A DNA stretch of 64,000 bases from Cronobacter malonaticus LMG 23826 (lineage in GTDB: Bacteria; Pseudomonadota; Gammaproteobacteria; Enterobacterales; Enterobacteriaceae), in the NCBI RefSeq assembly GCF_001277215.2, contig NZ_CP013940.1, forward strand, positions 2,914,001 to 2,978,000. The letters run 5' to 3'. Position numbers and translations under genes: made by a program. The notes beneath the pieces are model-generated. The model did no database searches and was not told where the DNA came from. It saw only the letters and a list, made by a program, of their open reading frames with translations. How positions within the stretch are numbered: position 1 is the stretch's first letter; each line of letters opens with the position of its first letter. Positions 45,103-55,206 of the stretch are shown in pieces.

Positions 45103-46236
45103 TCACGCCTGTGTCAGCATCCCGACATAAAGCTGGAGGCAGTCAGATAACTGGTTGATTTTAAGGCCGGTGATGGCCTCGATACGCTGTAGCCGATAGC
45201 GTAGCGTGTTGACGTGGATATGCAGCGCGTTCGCCGTCTGCGCCTGCTCACAGTTTCGGGAAAAATAGTGGCGCAGCGTCTGGCGCAGCACGCCTTTATC
45301 ATCGTGCTCTGCCAGCCTGCGCCAGGGCGCGCCCAGCTCGTCGGTGCGCCAGTCGTCGCCGAGATCGCAAAGCAACGCCGCCAGCGGGTTTTCATCATAA
45401 ACCAGCGTTTTATGGCGAAGCTTAAGACGGCGCGCCATCGACTGCGTGGCCCGCGCCGCGCGCAGCGAACGGGACGGCCCCGCGTCGCCGGGGTAAAAGC
45501 CGCCCAGAATCAACCGCACGTTAAAACGCCCCTGCCAGAGCGCGTGCAGCCGCTGCGCCTGCTGGCGTTCCTGCTGCTGGCTCCACTGGCCGTTTTCCAT
45601 GCTCGCCGGGCGCAGCATGACCATTTCGCTAAAACCGGTCATCGCGAACAGCGCATCACGCGCCTCGCGCTCAAGCTCCGCGAGCAGCTCGCGCATCTGT
45701 TGCGGGTTGCCGTCGCGCAGTTCGATTATCCAGGCGATGCGCGGCACGGAGAGCGCGACGCCAAGCCAGGCTGCCATCGATTCGCGCGCCTCTGTGTCGC
45801 CGCCGCCCGCAAGCAGCTGTAGCGTGAGTTCTTCGCGATAGCGTTTTTCCCACTGATTCTGCTCCAGCAGCGCCGCCTGTTCGACCATCAGCTCGGCCGC
45901 CATTTTCACCAGTTCGCCGCAGGCGCGCACCTGCGATGGCTCGCCGGAAATGCCAATAACGCCAATCTGGCGCTGGCGAAAACAGAACGGCAGATTGATG
46001 CCCGGACGCACGCCCTTCAGATGACGCGCGGTGGCCGCGTCTATCTCCACGACGCGGCTCTCGGCGAGCGCCAGCAGCGCCCCTTCGTGACGCTCCATCA
46101 GGCGCTGCGGATCGCCGGAGGCGATGATGACGCCGTGGCTGTCCATGACGTTAACCGGGTAATCGATGATGCTCATGGCGCGCCGGACAATCAGCCGGGC
46201 GGTGGACTCATCCAGGAGCGGAGTCTGTCTGAACAT
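45103..46236 (-). CDS. CdaR-family transcriptional regulator (diacid-recognition domain)
   Basis: A 377-residue regulator. The N-terminal sugar-diacid recognition domain (residues 1-135) has SIIDYPVNVMDSHGVIIASGDPQR, EGALLAL, HLKGVRPGINLPFCFRQRQIGVIGISG. A middle GGDEF-like/CdaR segment follows. The C-terminal PucR-type HTH is QTANALHIHVNTLRYRLQRIEAITG. E. coli CdaR activates the glucarate, galactarate and glycerate genes in response to glycerate. Here it precedes the permease and kinase genes on the same strand with 120 bp between, the likely control region. Confidence 0.9.
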   Translation of the reverse strand: MFRQTPLLDESTARLIVRRAMSIIDYPVNVMDSHGVIIASGDPQRLMERHEGALLALAESRVVEIDAATARHLKGVRPGINLPFCFRQRQIGVIGISGEPSQVRACGELVKMAAELMVEQAALLEQNQWEKRYREELTLQLLAGGGDTEARESMAAWLGVALSVPRIAWIIELRDGNPQQMRELLAELEREARDALFAMTGFSEMVMLRPASMENGQWSQQQERQQAQRLHALWQGRFNVRLILGGFYPGDAGPSRSLRAARATQSMARRLKLRHKTLVYDENPLAALLCDLGDDWRTDELGAPWRRLAEHDDKGVLRQTLRHYFSRNCEQAQTANALHIHVNTLRYRLQRIEAITGLKINQLSDCLQLYVGMLTQA

Positions 46237-46330
46237 GCGGGTTTCCTGTGTGTTGAACCGCAGACGTTATACGCCGTCAGGCAGGAAAATTTAAGGCGCA
46301 GGCGGCAAGGATGTGAGGCACAGATAGCAA

Positions 46331-46353
46331 AACGCCGGGCTGTGCCCGGCGTT
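46331..46353 (-). terminator. adk terminator
   Basis: A 10-bp perfect stem AACGCCGGGC/GCCCGGCGTT with a 3-nt loop, followed on the minus strand by TTTT. It separates adk from the CdaR gene. Confidence 0.85.
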
Positions 46354-46370
46354 GGTCATGCCGCGTCGGC

Positions 46371-47042
<672 letters not shown>

Positions 47043-47158
47043 TCACTACGTGATTGAAGCGAAAACCATACCATTAAAGGCGCTATGCCGACAACAAACG
47101 CGGCGGAGGGTGAATGGTTTCACCGGGGCATGGCGTGCAGAAAATAGCGTATGCGGTG

Positions 47159-47195
47159 TAAAAAAGGCGGGCACGCAAGCGTGTCCGCCTTTTTG
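47159..47195. terminator. Bidirectional terminator between htpG repeats and adk
   Basis: AAAAAGGCGGGCACGC pairs with GCGTGTCCGCCTTTTT (one G-U), with A- and T-tracts on both sides. It ends transcripts coming from htpG before the adk promoter. Confidence 0.8.
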
Positions 47196-47226
47196 TGGGT
47201 GATGGGATGAGGAGACGTTTTACGAC

Positions 47227-47413
47227 GGCGGGTGCGCGTTGCTTACCCGCCCTACGAAACTGTCTGCTCCGCGTTGCGATGGCGGGTGCGCGTTACTTAC
47301 CCGCCCTACAATGCTGCCTGCTCCGCGTTACGATGGCGGGTGCGCGTTGCTTACCCGCCCTACGTTAATACAATGCCCTGGTTGTAGGGTGGGTAAGCGT
47401 CAGCGCACCCACC
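47227..47413. repeat. Tandem array of REP-like repeats
   Basis: Two tandem copies of a 54-bp unit (47227-47280 and 47281-47334) and a third partial copy (47335-47363) each start GGCGGGTGCGCGTT, continue into ACTTACCCGCC-type sequence and, in the full copies, end in CTGCTCCGCGTT. A single inverted unit at 47384-47413 closes the array (GTAGGGTGGGTAAGCGTCAG start). It stands between the adk upstream region and the htpG end; the intervening sequence holds no gene. Confidence 0.85.
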
Positions 47414-47438
47414 TTTCCAGCCTCCATCCCGACAGCTA

Positions 47439-49313
47439 TCAGGAGACCAGCAGCTGGTTCATGCGGCGGATAAACTGGTTAGGATCTTCCAGCGTACCGC
47501 GCTCGGCGAACAGCGCCTGATCGAGCAGCAGCTCCACCCATTCTTTAAACTGCGCCTCGTCCTGAGTATCGGCGGTGCGTTTCACCAGCTGATGATCCGG
47601 GTTCAGCTCAAAAATGTATTTCACTTCCGGCACCGCCTGGCCCGCCGCGGCGAAAAGTTTCGCCATTTGCGTGCTCATCTCGTCGTTGTCGGTGGTGACA
47701 ATCGCCGGCGTGTCGGTCAGACGGTGCGTCAGACGCACTTCTTTCACGCGATCGCCCAGCAGGGTTTTCACACGCTCAACAAACGGCTCCAGCGCTTTTT
47801 CCGCTTCTTTGGCGCTTTCGTCGACTTCATCCGCCAGTTTCTCCAGCGATTCGTCGGCTTTCGCCACAGACTGGAACGCTTTACCGTCGAACTCGGTGAG
47901 ATAACTCATCATCCATTCGTCGATGCGATCGGAAAGCAGCAGCACTTCGATGCCTTTCTTACGCAGCAGCTCCAGATGCGGGCTGCTCTTCGCGGCCGCG
48001 TAGCTGTCGGCGGTAATGTAGTAGATCTTCTCCTGCCCTTCTTTCATGCGGGAGACATAATCTGCAAGCGACACGGTCTGCGCGGCGGAATCGGTATGCG
48101 TGGAGGCGAAACGCAGCAATTTAGCGATCGCTTCCTGGTTGGCGCTGTCCTCCGCCGGGCCTTCTTTCAGCACCAGGCCGAACTGTTTCCAGAAGGTCTG
48201 GTATTTTTCAGCGTCATCTTTAGCCAGTTTATCCAGCATCTGCAACACGCGTTTAGTCAGCGCACTGCGCAGGTTGCGGGTGATGGTGCTGTCCTGGAGG
48301 ATCTCGCGCGATACGTTGAGCGGCAGATCGTTGGAGTCAATCAGGCCGCGCACGAAGCGCAGGTAGTTCGGCATGAACTGTTCCGCATCATCCATGATGA
48401 ACACGCGCTGCACATAGAGTTTCAGCCCGTGTTTATGATCGCGGTTCCACATATCCCACGGTGCCTGGGACGGGATGTACAGCAGGCTGGTGTACTCCTG
48501 CTTCCCTTCCACGCGATTATGGCTCCAGGTCAGCGGATCGGTGAAGTCGTGCGCGATGTGCTTGTAGAACTCTTTATATTCGTCGTCGCTGACCTCGCCT
48601 TTGCTGCGGGTCCACAGCGCCTGCGCCTTGTTGATTTTCTCCCAGGAAACGATGGTTTCGCCGTCTTTCTCCTCGCGGGTTTCAATCTCAACCGGCAGCG
48701 CGATATGGTCGGAGTATTTGCTGATGATCGAGCGCACGCGCCAGTCGTTTAAGAACTCATCTTCGCCTTCGCGCAGGTGCAGGGTAATTTCAGTGCCGCG
48801 ATCGGCTTTGCTGATATCCGCAACGGTATATTCGCCTTCGCCTTCCGATTCCCAGAACACCGCTTCATCAGCGCTGACGCCTGCCGCGCGGGTGCGCACG
48901 GTCACTTTATCGGCGACGATAAACGCCGAGTAGAAGCCCACACCAAACTGGCCGATAAGCTGGCTGTCTTTCGCCTGATCGGAGCCCATCGATTCGAGAA
49001 ACGCTTTGGTGCCCGATTTCGCGATGGTGCCGAGATGGTCGATGACTTCGTCGCGGGTCATCCCGATACCGTTATCGGCGATGGTCAGGGTGCGTTTGTC
49101 TTTATCAAACGACACGCGCACGCGCAGATCGCCGTCGCCTTCATAGAGATCGGGGCTGGAAAGCGCACGGAAGCGCAGTTTGTCCGCGGCATCCGAGGCG
49201 TTGGAGATAAGCTCACGCAGGAAAATCTCTTTATTTGAATAGAGAGAATGGATCATCAGGTGCAGAAGCTGTTTTACCTCTGACTGAAAACCACGGGTCT
49301 CTTGTCCTTTCAT
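47439..49313 (-). CDS. htpG: Chaperone HtpG (Hsp90)
   Basis: A 624-residue Hsp90. The N-terminal GHKL ATPase domain has [17 protein letters not shown] (Asn/Glu), [14 protein letters not shown] and [18 protein letters not shown]. The middle domain has the catalytic Arg region with VSREILQ, and a C-terminal dimerisation domain follows. It refolds proteins with Dna[10 protein letters not shown] is the family start. It is driven by a sigma-32 promoter at 49367-49395. recR lies upstream on the same strand, separated by a terminator. Confidence 0.98.
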   Translation of the reverse strand: MKGQETRGFQSEVKQLLHLMIHSLYSNKEIFLRELISNASDAADKLRFRALSSPDLYEGDGDLRVRVSFDKDKRTLTIADNGIGMTRDEVIDHLGTIAKSGTKAFLESMGSDQAKDSQLIGQFGVGFYSAFIVADKVTVRTRAAGVSADEAVFWESEGEGEYTVADISKADRGTEITLHLREGEDEFLNDWRVRSIISKYSDHIALPVEIETREEKDGETIVSWEKINKAQALWTRSKGEVSDDEYKEFYKHIAHDFTDPLTWSHNRVEGKQEYTSLLYIPSQAPWDMWNRDHKHGLKLYVQRVFIMDDAEQFMPNYLRFVRGLIDSNDLPLNVSREILQDSTITRNLRSALTKRVLQMLDKLAKDDAEKYQTFWKQFGLVLKEGPAEDSANQEAIAKLLRFASTHTDSAAQTVSLADYVSRMKEGQEKIYYITADSYAAAKSSPHLELLRKKGIEVLLLSDRIDEWMMSYLTEFDGKAFQSVAKADESLEKLADEVDESAKEAEKALEPFVERVKTLLGDRVKEVRLTHRLTDTPAIVTTDNDEMSTQMAKLFAAAGQAVPEVKYIFELNPDHQLVKRTADTQDEAQFKEWVELLLDQALFAERGTLEDPNQFIRRMNQLLVS

Positions 49314-49366
49314 AATGGTGATACCTCAACAAAACAGGCCACAGTGAACAAAAACGGTTGAGGCAG

Positions 49367-49395
49367 AGATGGGGATAGCGGGGAAATTTTTCAAG
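49367..49395 (-). promoter_or_regulatory. Sigma-32 heat-shock promoter of htpG
   Basis: CTTGAAA (plus coordinates 49395-49389) and CCCCATCT (49374-49367) are 14 bp apart, the full heat-shock consensus. It lies 54 bp upstream of htpG. Confidence 0.92.
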
Positions 49396-49426
49396 CGGCA
49401 GGCAAAACGGCGAACGCTGACTGGTT

Positions 49427-49449
49427 AAAAGCCGCGCAATGCGGCTTTC
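49427..49449 (-). terminator. recR terminator
   Basis: AAAGCCGC, loop ATTGC, GCGGCTTT followed on the minus strand by TTAA. It ends recR transcripts before the htpG promoter. Confidence 0.75.
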
Positions 49450-49470
49450 GGGAAGACACGAATGTGGGGC

Positions 49471-50076
49471 TTAAAACGTCATTTTATGACGCCCGGCGAG
49501 CGAGTGCGAAAGCGTCGTGCCGTCAACCATCTCCAGCTCGCCGCCCACCGGCACGCCGTGCGCGATGCGGCTCGCGTCAACGCCATACTGGGCGCAGAGC
49601 TCGGCGATGTAATTGGCGGTCGCCTCACCTTCCACCGTGGGGTTGGTCGCGAGAATAATCTCTTTTAACGGCTCCGCGGCCAGGCGCTGCTCCAGGCGAT
49701 CAAGCCCGATATCATCCGGACCAATACCGTCGAGCGGTGAAAGATGGCCCATCAGCACGAAATAACGGCCGGAGAACTGGCCGGTTTGCTCAATAGCGTG
49801 AATATCCGCCGGACTTTCCACTACGCAGATCTGTCCGTTTTCCTGACGGCGCGGATTGGTGCAGATATTACATTTTTCCTGCTCGGTGAAGGTGCGGCAG
49901 TCGGCGCAGTGGCCTATCTCCGACATGGCGCGGGTCAGCGCCTGAGCAAGCCGCATACCGCCACTGCGATCGCGTTGCAGCAGCGTAAACGCCATACGCT
50001 GCGCCGATTTCGGGCCCACGCCCGGCAGGCAGCGCAGCGCTTCCATCAGTTGAGTCAGCAGAGGACTGGTCTGCAT
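49471..50076 (-). CDS. recR: Recombination mediator RecR
   Basis: A 201-residue RecR. An N-terminal helix-hairpin-helix ([17 protein letters not shown]), a zinc finger (Cys57, Cys60 in CADC; CNIC later), and a Toprim domain ([28 protein letters not shown]) are complete. With RecO and RecF it loads RecA at gaps. E. coli recR directly follows ybaB; here a 5.6-kb fimbrial operon stands between them and no terminator is visible after the adhesin gene. AAGGA lies about 8 nt before the ATG. Confidence 0.98.
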   Translation of the reverse strand: MQTSPLLTQLMEALRCLPGVGPKSAQRMAFTLLQRDRSGGMRLAQALTRAMSEIGHCADCRTFTEQEKCNICTNPRRQENGQICVVESPADIHAIEQTGQFSGRYFVLMGHLSPLDGIGPDDIGLDRLEQRLAAEPLKEIILATNPTVEGEATANYIAELCAQYGVDASRIAHGVPVGGELEMVDGTTLSHSLAGRHKMTF

Positions 50077-50150
50077 GAATGAAATTCCTTAACAACGAAC
50101 AAAGCGTGTAGATTACCATTTGCGCCTTTATGCACGCACCCTAAACCTGC

Positions 50151-51254
50151 TTAGTTATAGGATAGCGTAAGCATTCCGGCCGCGTTGGCTTTGCCCGGCG
50201 TCACCTGAATGCCGGTTTTGTAATAGTTCACCGTAAAAATCAGCGTTTCTGACGCGCCCGCGCCGCCAGGATGCGCCGGATCGGTGAAGTAGCTGTATCC
50301 CTGAGCACCATCGTAACCGCGCTGTGAAGTCAATAGCGGGACGGGCGTACCGATGGGAAGACCCGTTTTACCGCTGTCATAACCACCAGAGGCCAGTTTA
50401 AGGTTAAGCTGAACGCCTACACCAGTTGCCACGTCCGGCGCGCCGTGGTCTGAGAGCGCGATCACCGAATTCTCTGCCTTCGGGCCGCTGGCTGAGGGCG
50501 CCTGCACCTCCAGCGTCACGTTTGTACCCGGCTCGCAGGAGAGCGTAACGGTTTGTTGCGCCTCACCCACCTGTACGCTGTTATCAAACGCCGCCGCGTC
50601 GATATTACCCATCACAAAATTTAGCGAGGCGGTATCTGCCGAGCAGCCCATCGCTTTCACATCAACGGAGGTTGAAGAGACATTTAACTGCGACGCGATA
50701 TCACCGTTAGAACTCTGGCTTTCACGCTCGCGAAAATCCACTCGCGCCAGCGGCGACGGCAGCACCAGCGTGCCACTGCCGATTTTCCCGCCTGTCGCCA
50801 CCAGCTGTAAACGGTACGCCGAGCCGTGCAGCGTATGATTGCTGCCAAACAGGCTGCCGTCACCGCGACGCCAGTCGTTATCAATGGTCGTTTCATCGTC
50901 ATAAGGCCCCGCCTGATTCAGGGTAAACACGCGCACGCCGATACCTTCCAGATTCGTCGGATAAATATGTTCGCCCAGCGAAGCCCCCGTCTGCGGCGCG
51001 TTCAGGTACAGAAAGCCGACGTAATAGCCTTGATTACAGTTACGTATTTCCACCTGATCATCACTGCCAGAAATATACCCGGAGTCATACAGCACGGTGT
51101 TTTGCGCATACGTGCCGCTTTCTACCAGGATATGCTCCGGCAAATGAACAGAAGACACAGAAATGTCGTCGCCACGCCGACGCTCACAGGCGGCATGGGT
51201 TGTTGTGGAAAGCAGCGAGAAAAAAAGCATAACTATAAAAGCAGACCAGCGCAT
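50151..51254 (-). CDS. Fimbrial tip adhesin, two-domain
   Basis: A 367-residue secreted protein with signal peptide (MRWSAFIVMLFFSLLSTTTHA). Its length is twice that of a pilin, as for FimH-like tip adhesins. The N-terminal half (about 22-195) would be the lectin domain, with Cys in ACERRRGDD and RNCNQGYYVG. The C-terminal pilin domain begins near residue 200 with DVKAMGCSADTASLNFVMG and its pair LSCEPGTNVTLEV, and ends TPGKANAAGMLTLSYN, as in donor-strand pilins. The receptor is unknown. It is the last gene of the fimbrial operon and only 74 bp upstream of recR. Confidence 0.85.
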   Translation of the reverse strand: MRWSAFIVMLFFSLLSTTTHAACERRRGDDISVSSVHLPEHILVESGTYAQNTVLYDSGYISGSDDQVEIRNCNQGYYVGFLYLNAPQTGASLGEHIYPTNLEGIGVRVFTLNQAGPYDDETTIDNDWRRGDGSLFGSNHTLHGSAYRLQLVATGGKIGSGTLVLPSPLARVDFRERESQSSNGDIASQLNVSSTSVDVKAMGCSADTASLNFVMGNIDAAAFDNSVQVGEAQQTVTLSCEPGTNVTLEVQAPSASGPKAENSVIALSDHGAPDVATGVGVQLNLKLASGGYDSGKTGLPIGTPVPLLTSQRGYDGAQGYSYFTDPAHPGGAGASETLIFTVNYYKTGIQVTPGKANAAGMLTLSYN

Positions 51255-51288
51255 AACGAGATTCTCTTACCGTGTTATTCAACGGAAG

Positions 51289-51864
51289 CTATTGATAAAC
51301 GAAATTAATAGTGACAGAGCTACTGAAATCTCCGGCGCCTGGTTTACCGTCGGGAGAATACATGCGGGCTATCATGCGTAAATTACCGCTATGGGTACCG
51401 GCATCGATCGGCACGCTATAGCTGATGCCGTTAGCGAGATTCACGAGAGCTTTACCATCCGCGTTGATTAATTGCAGCCCAATTCCCGTCGCGCCATTTT
51501 CGTACTGGTTGGCATAGATAGCCGAGCCCATTGCGCCATTATCATAAGGCTGGCCGCTAAAGGTGGCCGTGGCTTCGCTAAGACCCGTCATACAACCAGA
51601 CAGCGTTATTTGTACGGGAATACTGGCGCTGTTGGCGCCAGGTATCGACAAATCCTGTCGGTTGAATGTTCCAAGCTTCACCACGCCTGGCGCTTCAATA
51701 TTGCAGGACGGGCGAATAATCGTGCCGGTGACGGAAAAATTAATCGTGTCCTGACTTCCTGCCGCCATGCTCTGAAAGGAAAATAGCGCCTCACAGAAAA
51801 CGAGTGCTGCCAGAAAAGCACGTCGATAACCAGACGCCGCAGCGCGAAAAACTAAACCAGACAT
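51289..51864 (-). CDS. Minor fimbrial subunit (adaptor)
   Basis: A 191-residue pilin with a signal peptide ending near residue 35 (FSFQSMAAG). The pilin disulfide pair is in IIRPSCNIEAPG and ITLSGCMTG; the C-terminus ends SSVTINFVYQ with the penultimate tyrosine. It probably links the tip adhesin with the rod. AGGAG lies 11 nt before the ATG; no better start exists in this frame. Confidence 0.85.
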   Translation of the reverse strand: MSGLVFRAAASGYRRAFLAALVFCEALFSFQSMAAGSQDTINFSVTGTIIRPSCNIEAPGVVKLGTFNRQDLSIPGANSASIPVQITLSGCMTGLSEATATFSGQPYDNGAMGSAIYANQYENGATGIGLQLINADGKALVNLANGISYSVPIDAGTHSGNLRMIARMYSPDGKPGAGDFSSSVTINFVYQ

Positions 51865-51896
51865 AATTGCATTAACTCCTCTGGAGGTAGCAGTGT

Positions 51897-54455
51897 TTAC
51901 TCACACGCCGCCTGCTGAAAAATAATCGCGCCGGTGGACGCCGTCGGTTTTAGCGAATAGTTGACGGTGCACTGGCGATCGCTTCCGGCACCCCACATCA
52001 CCTGTAGTTGGCCTTGCTGTGGAAGTCCGGCCAGATACACCTGGCCGTCCTCGCCGACGATATCGCTGTGCGCCGTCTGGCCTGCGTTGCCGGCCATCGT
52101 CACCAGCGCGCCAAAGGGCACAGGTTTGCCGCGGTGTGTGAGCGTCAGCATCGCTTTCAGCCCGGAAAACGTCTGGTATTGCGCTTTGACGACCGCACCT
52201 CGTGTTGGCACCACTTTTTTGGTGATATTTTCAATGTCGGTATCGGCCTCCTGCGCCAGTTCACTGTCATCCAGCGAGATAGCATTTTCATGGTAAGGCC
52301 GGACATACGGCACGACGGCGTTGCCCTGACTATCCGTATGCACATTGTTTTGCCCGTTCACAGGGATATCTTTAGCGCCCGGCGCCGTGACCAGCGCTAC
52401 GCTCTCATTAAGGGTGCGCGAGAAAGTAAGGCCGTCAGCGTGCGCCACCATCCCGCCGCGTAGCGCGTAGTTGTAGCGTGAGGTGTAATTGTCATAGCCG
52501 TAACCGCCCGACACATCCCCCCACGAGCTTTGATAGTTGAGACTGGCATTACCGTTCGTCTTACGGTTAGCGGCGTTATACCCTTCCTGGACCTGCCAGT
52601 TGAGACTGTTGTCTGCCAGTGCCGAGCCGCTCATGCCAAGACTGTGCATCGTGGCGCCGTGCTGGCTGCTGTTTAGCGAGTAGTTCATTGAAGCTGACGC
52701 AAACTCGCCCTTGTGGTTGAAGGCGCTGAACGGCACATTTACGGTGAACGCAAAAAGCCGATCGTTTGTCTTCGTATTGTCCTCGCCGTTTTGATCGACA
52801 TTCAGGTTGCGGGCATAACTAAGAAAATAAGAAATCTGTCCCCAGCTGTTGCCATAGCCCAGATTCATTGAGGTCATCTGCGAGCGGTTCCAGTAGCGCT
52901 CTTTCATCAGCGACAGTGAAAACGCACCGATAGACGTGTTCTGCGACAGCGTGACGTCAAGCCGGTGCTCCGCCTGATCCTGCTCATCGCTGATATCATT
53001 CGAGTTACGGGCGTTGATCAGATCCTGAAAAGAGTAAAACCCGCTGGTGGCGTAGCGATAACTGGCAACAGAAATGTCCGTGCCGGTCTGCTCAAGCGAT
53101 TTGCTGTAGCGCAGCCGCCAGGCCTGGCCAACGCTATTTTTCATCTGGCCTGGGTTTAACCTGTCAGGCAATTGCGCCTTCGCGTGGGTGACATCCACCG
53201 ACAGCGCGCCAAGATTGCCCATATTCATCCCGACGCCCAGCGCAACACTGGAGTAGGCGTCCTGCGCGTTCGTCACGCCACCATAAATCGTGAGTGCATT
53301 GGATACCCCCCAGGCGGCGGCAGACTGGATAAAATCGAGCGACCCCATCGCCTCGCCATCGCCGCGGGTTTGCCCGGCGAACAGAGAATAGGACAATTGT
53401 TTCTCCCGCTGTAAGACCGCCAGAGACGCAAACGGCACGACAAAGCTCTGCTCGCTGCCGTCTGACTCTTTCACCGTCACGTTCAGGTTGCCTGCGCTGC
53501 CGGTCGGGTAGATATCGTCGATTTCAAACGGGCCTGGCGGTACGGACGTTTTATAAATGCTGTTACCGTTCTGATAAACCGTCACTTCCGCGTCGCTGCG
53601 GGCGATGCCGCGCACGATGGGCGCAAAGCCCTGCTGACTGTCCGGCCGCATGTCGTTATCCGAGGCCAGCGACACGCCGGTATAGGCCACGCTGTCGAAA
53701 ATCTTCGCGTCCGTATTTCCCTCACCAATCACCAGACGGCTTTTCAGAGCGCGTATATCCCGAGAAACATGGCTGTAAACGGAATGCCACTGATGTTCTC
53801 CGTCATCAATATTGAGCGTGGAATAGTTACGCAGCCGCCAGGGACCCACATTCATCCCAGGCAGGAGGCTCACAAACTGGCTGTGGCGCACTGCGTCATT
53901 CATGCGTGATGTGGTGGTTTGCCCGGAAACGCTATAATTCAAAAGGCCGGCGGTAATACCGTCATCCCATTTATCTTCCGGCACATAACCACGCGCGCGG
54001 TGCGCCATGGCAAGCTGCGGAATGGTGAGTTCAAAACGTTGTTGGTTGAGGACTAAACGGGCGGATAACCCTGGTATTACAAGCAGGTTTGCATACGTAT
54101 CCCCGTTTTTTGCCAGATCCGGGTAATTCTCAACTTTGATATTCCAGCGCCGGAGTTGTTCAGGTGTCACGCACGGCAATAAAACGCGTTTATTATCTGG
54201 CGCTTCGACATACCGGAAAGTAAAGGTTCCGGCATCCGTCAGTTCGCCATTAATATAAATATCAACGTTATAATCCCCGGCGGGCGTTTGCTCCTGGCTG
54301 AATAAATTCAGGTCGAGCGCAGGCGCGGCCGTTTCGCTGGTTTCCAGCAGATGCGGGTTAAAATATTCCTGAGCCCGGGATACGCGCGTTGCAGAAAACG
54401 TCGCGGTAATTATCCCGAGGATAATCATCAGCCGAATTTTCTTTATTTTCATCAT
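51897..54455 (-). CDS. Outer-membrane fimbrial usher
   Basis: An 852-residue FimD/PapC-type usher. Residues 1-29 are the signal. The N-terminal periplasmic domain starts EYFNPHLLETSE and LDLNLFSQEQTPAGDYNVDIYING. The central 24-strand barrel with plug follows (GFAPIVRGIARSDAEVTVYQNG, then GNLNVTVKESDGSEQSFVVPF). C-terminal domains end with a Cys pair in RQCTVNYSL and QQAACE. It secretes and assembles subunits at the outer membrane. I use ATG 54455; a GTG one codon earlier and a further ATG at 54452 are alternatives. Confidence 0.95.
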   Translation of the reverse strand: MMKIKKIRLMIILGIITATFSATRVSRAQEYFNPHLLETSETAAPALDLNLFSQEQTPAGDYNVDIYINGELTDAGTFTFRYVEAPDNKRVLLPCVTPEQLRRWNIKVENYPDLAKNGDTYANLLVIPGLSARLVLNQQRFELTIPQLAMAHRARGYVPEDKWDDGITAGLLNYSVSGQTTTSRMNDAVRHSQFVSLLPGMNVGPWRLRNYSTLNIDDGEHQWHSVYSHVSRDIRALKSRLVIGEGNTDAKIFDSVAYTGVSLASDNDMRPDSQQGFAPIVRGIARSDAEVTVYQNGNSIYKTSVPPGPFEIDDIYPTGSAGNLNVTVKESDGSEQSFVVPFASLAVLQREKQLSYSLFAGQTRGDGEAMGSLDFIQSAAAWGVSNALTIYGGVTNAQDAYSSVALGVGMNMGNLGALSVDVTHAKAQLPDRLNPGQMKNSVGQAWRLRYSKSLEQTGTDISVASYRYATSGFYSFQDLINARNSNDISDEQDQAEHRLDVTLSQNTSIGAFSLSLMKERYWNRSQMTSMNLGYGNSWGQISYFLSYARNLNVDQNGEDNTKTNDRLFAFTVNVPFSAFNHKGEFASASMNYSLNSSQHGATMHSLGMSGSALADNSLNWQVQEGYNAANRKTNGNASLNYQSSWGDVSGGYGYDNYTSRYNYALRGGMVAHADGLTFSRTLNESVALVTAPGAKDIPVNGQNNVHTDSQGNAVVPYVRPYHENAISLDDSELAQEADTDIENITKKVVPTRGAVVKAQYQTFSGLKAMLTLTHRGKPVPFGALVTMAGNAGQTAHSDIVGEDGQVYLAGLPQQGQLQVMWGAGSDRQCTVNYSLKPTASTGAIIFQQAACE

Positions 54456-54485
54456 CACGCGACACCCGGTAATAGTGAATACACA

Positions 54486-55163
54486 TTAGAAATGTGCGTT
54501 GTGTTCGCTGCCAGCCATGCCAAAATCGTTAATTATGTGCCATTTAACATCGGCATGATTTTGTGCTTTAGGCATTGCAAAGGTAGTGCTGGAAAACGGT
54601 GCCACAAATGTAACGTCTTTAACCGGCGTGTTATTCACCATGACCGTAGAGAAGTTCATGTAAAAGGGCGTCGGATTATTTACTTTCAGCATATTGCCTT
54701 CGGTGCTCCAGCTCAGTTTATCCGTTGCCGATTCAGGTACGCTGCCATGCAAGCTTACCGGGCGGTAAATTAATTTTATCCGCGAATTAATCGCGATTTG
54801 CAGTTCATTTTTGGCTGGCGCGTTGTCCATTGCCGGAATACCTTTCACATTCAGCCAAAACATCGATTCGCGATCTTCGGGCAAAGGCTTACCGGAACGT
54901 ACAATACGCACAGACGCTTTTTCACCAGCATCCAGACGAAACAGTGGCGGGGTGATAATCATGGTGTCTTTTGCGCCTGAGGTGGCGTCGACGGGCGAAA
55001 TCCATGACTGCACAAGATCCGCTGTTTTATCTTTATTCTGCACCGATAATGAGGCTGCTTTTTGCTGACCATCAAATACCACGCGGGTGCCGCCTACGAC
55101 CACACTCGCCTGAGCTGCGCCGACAGAAAGGACGCCTAACAGGGCAATAATTACAGGTTTCAT
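54486..55163 (-). CDS. Periplasmic fimbrial chaperone
   Basis: A 225-residue PapD-like chaperone with a signal peptide (residues 1-19, ending AAQA). The subunit-binding pair is Arg in GGTRVVF and Lys in NSRIKLIYRP. The chaperone signature (SMFWLNVKGIP) and the short F1-G1 loop point to the FGS type. It donates a strand to pilins before the usher takes them. Start 55163; a 9-bp hairpin lies just before it. Confidence 0.95.
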   Translation of the reverse strand: MKPVIIALLGVLSVGAAQASVVVGGTRVVFDGQQKAASLSVQNKDKTADLVQSWISPVDATSGAKDTMIITPPLFRLDAGEKASVRIVRSGKPLPEDRESMFWLNVKGIPAMDNAPAKNELQIAINSRIKLIYRPVSLHGSVPESATDKLSWSTEGNMLKVNNPTPFYMNFSTVMVNNTPVKDVTFVAPFSSTTFAMPKAQNHADVKWHIINDFGMAGSEHNAHF

Positions 55164-55178
55164 AAATACTCCGGATGA

Positions 55179-55200
55179 AAAGGAGGGTTTCCCCTCCTTT
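55179..55200 (-). promoter_or_regulatory. Hairpin between major pilin and chaperone genes
   Basis: Perfect 9-bp arms AAAGGAGGG (55179-55187) and CCCTCCTTT (55192-55200) with a 4-nt loop lie between the pilin stop and the chaperone start. Such hairpins protect the abundant pilin mRNA and reduce readthrough to the chaperone. Confidence 0.7.
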
Positions 55201-55206
55201 AATTAA

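Noticed and set aside
47227-47413. Possible CRISPR array
   Set aside because: The 54-bp units are direct copies including their tails, there are no unique spacers, each unit is a palindrome of the REP-like family, and there are no cas genes.
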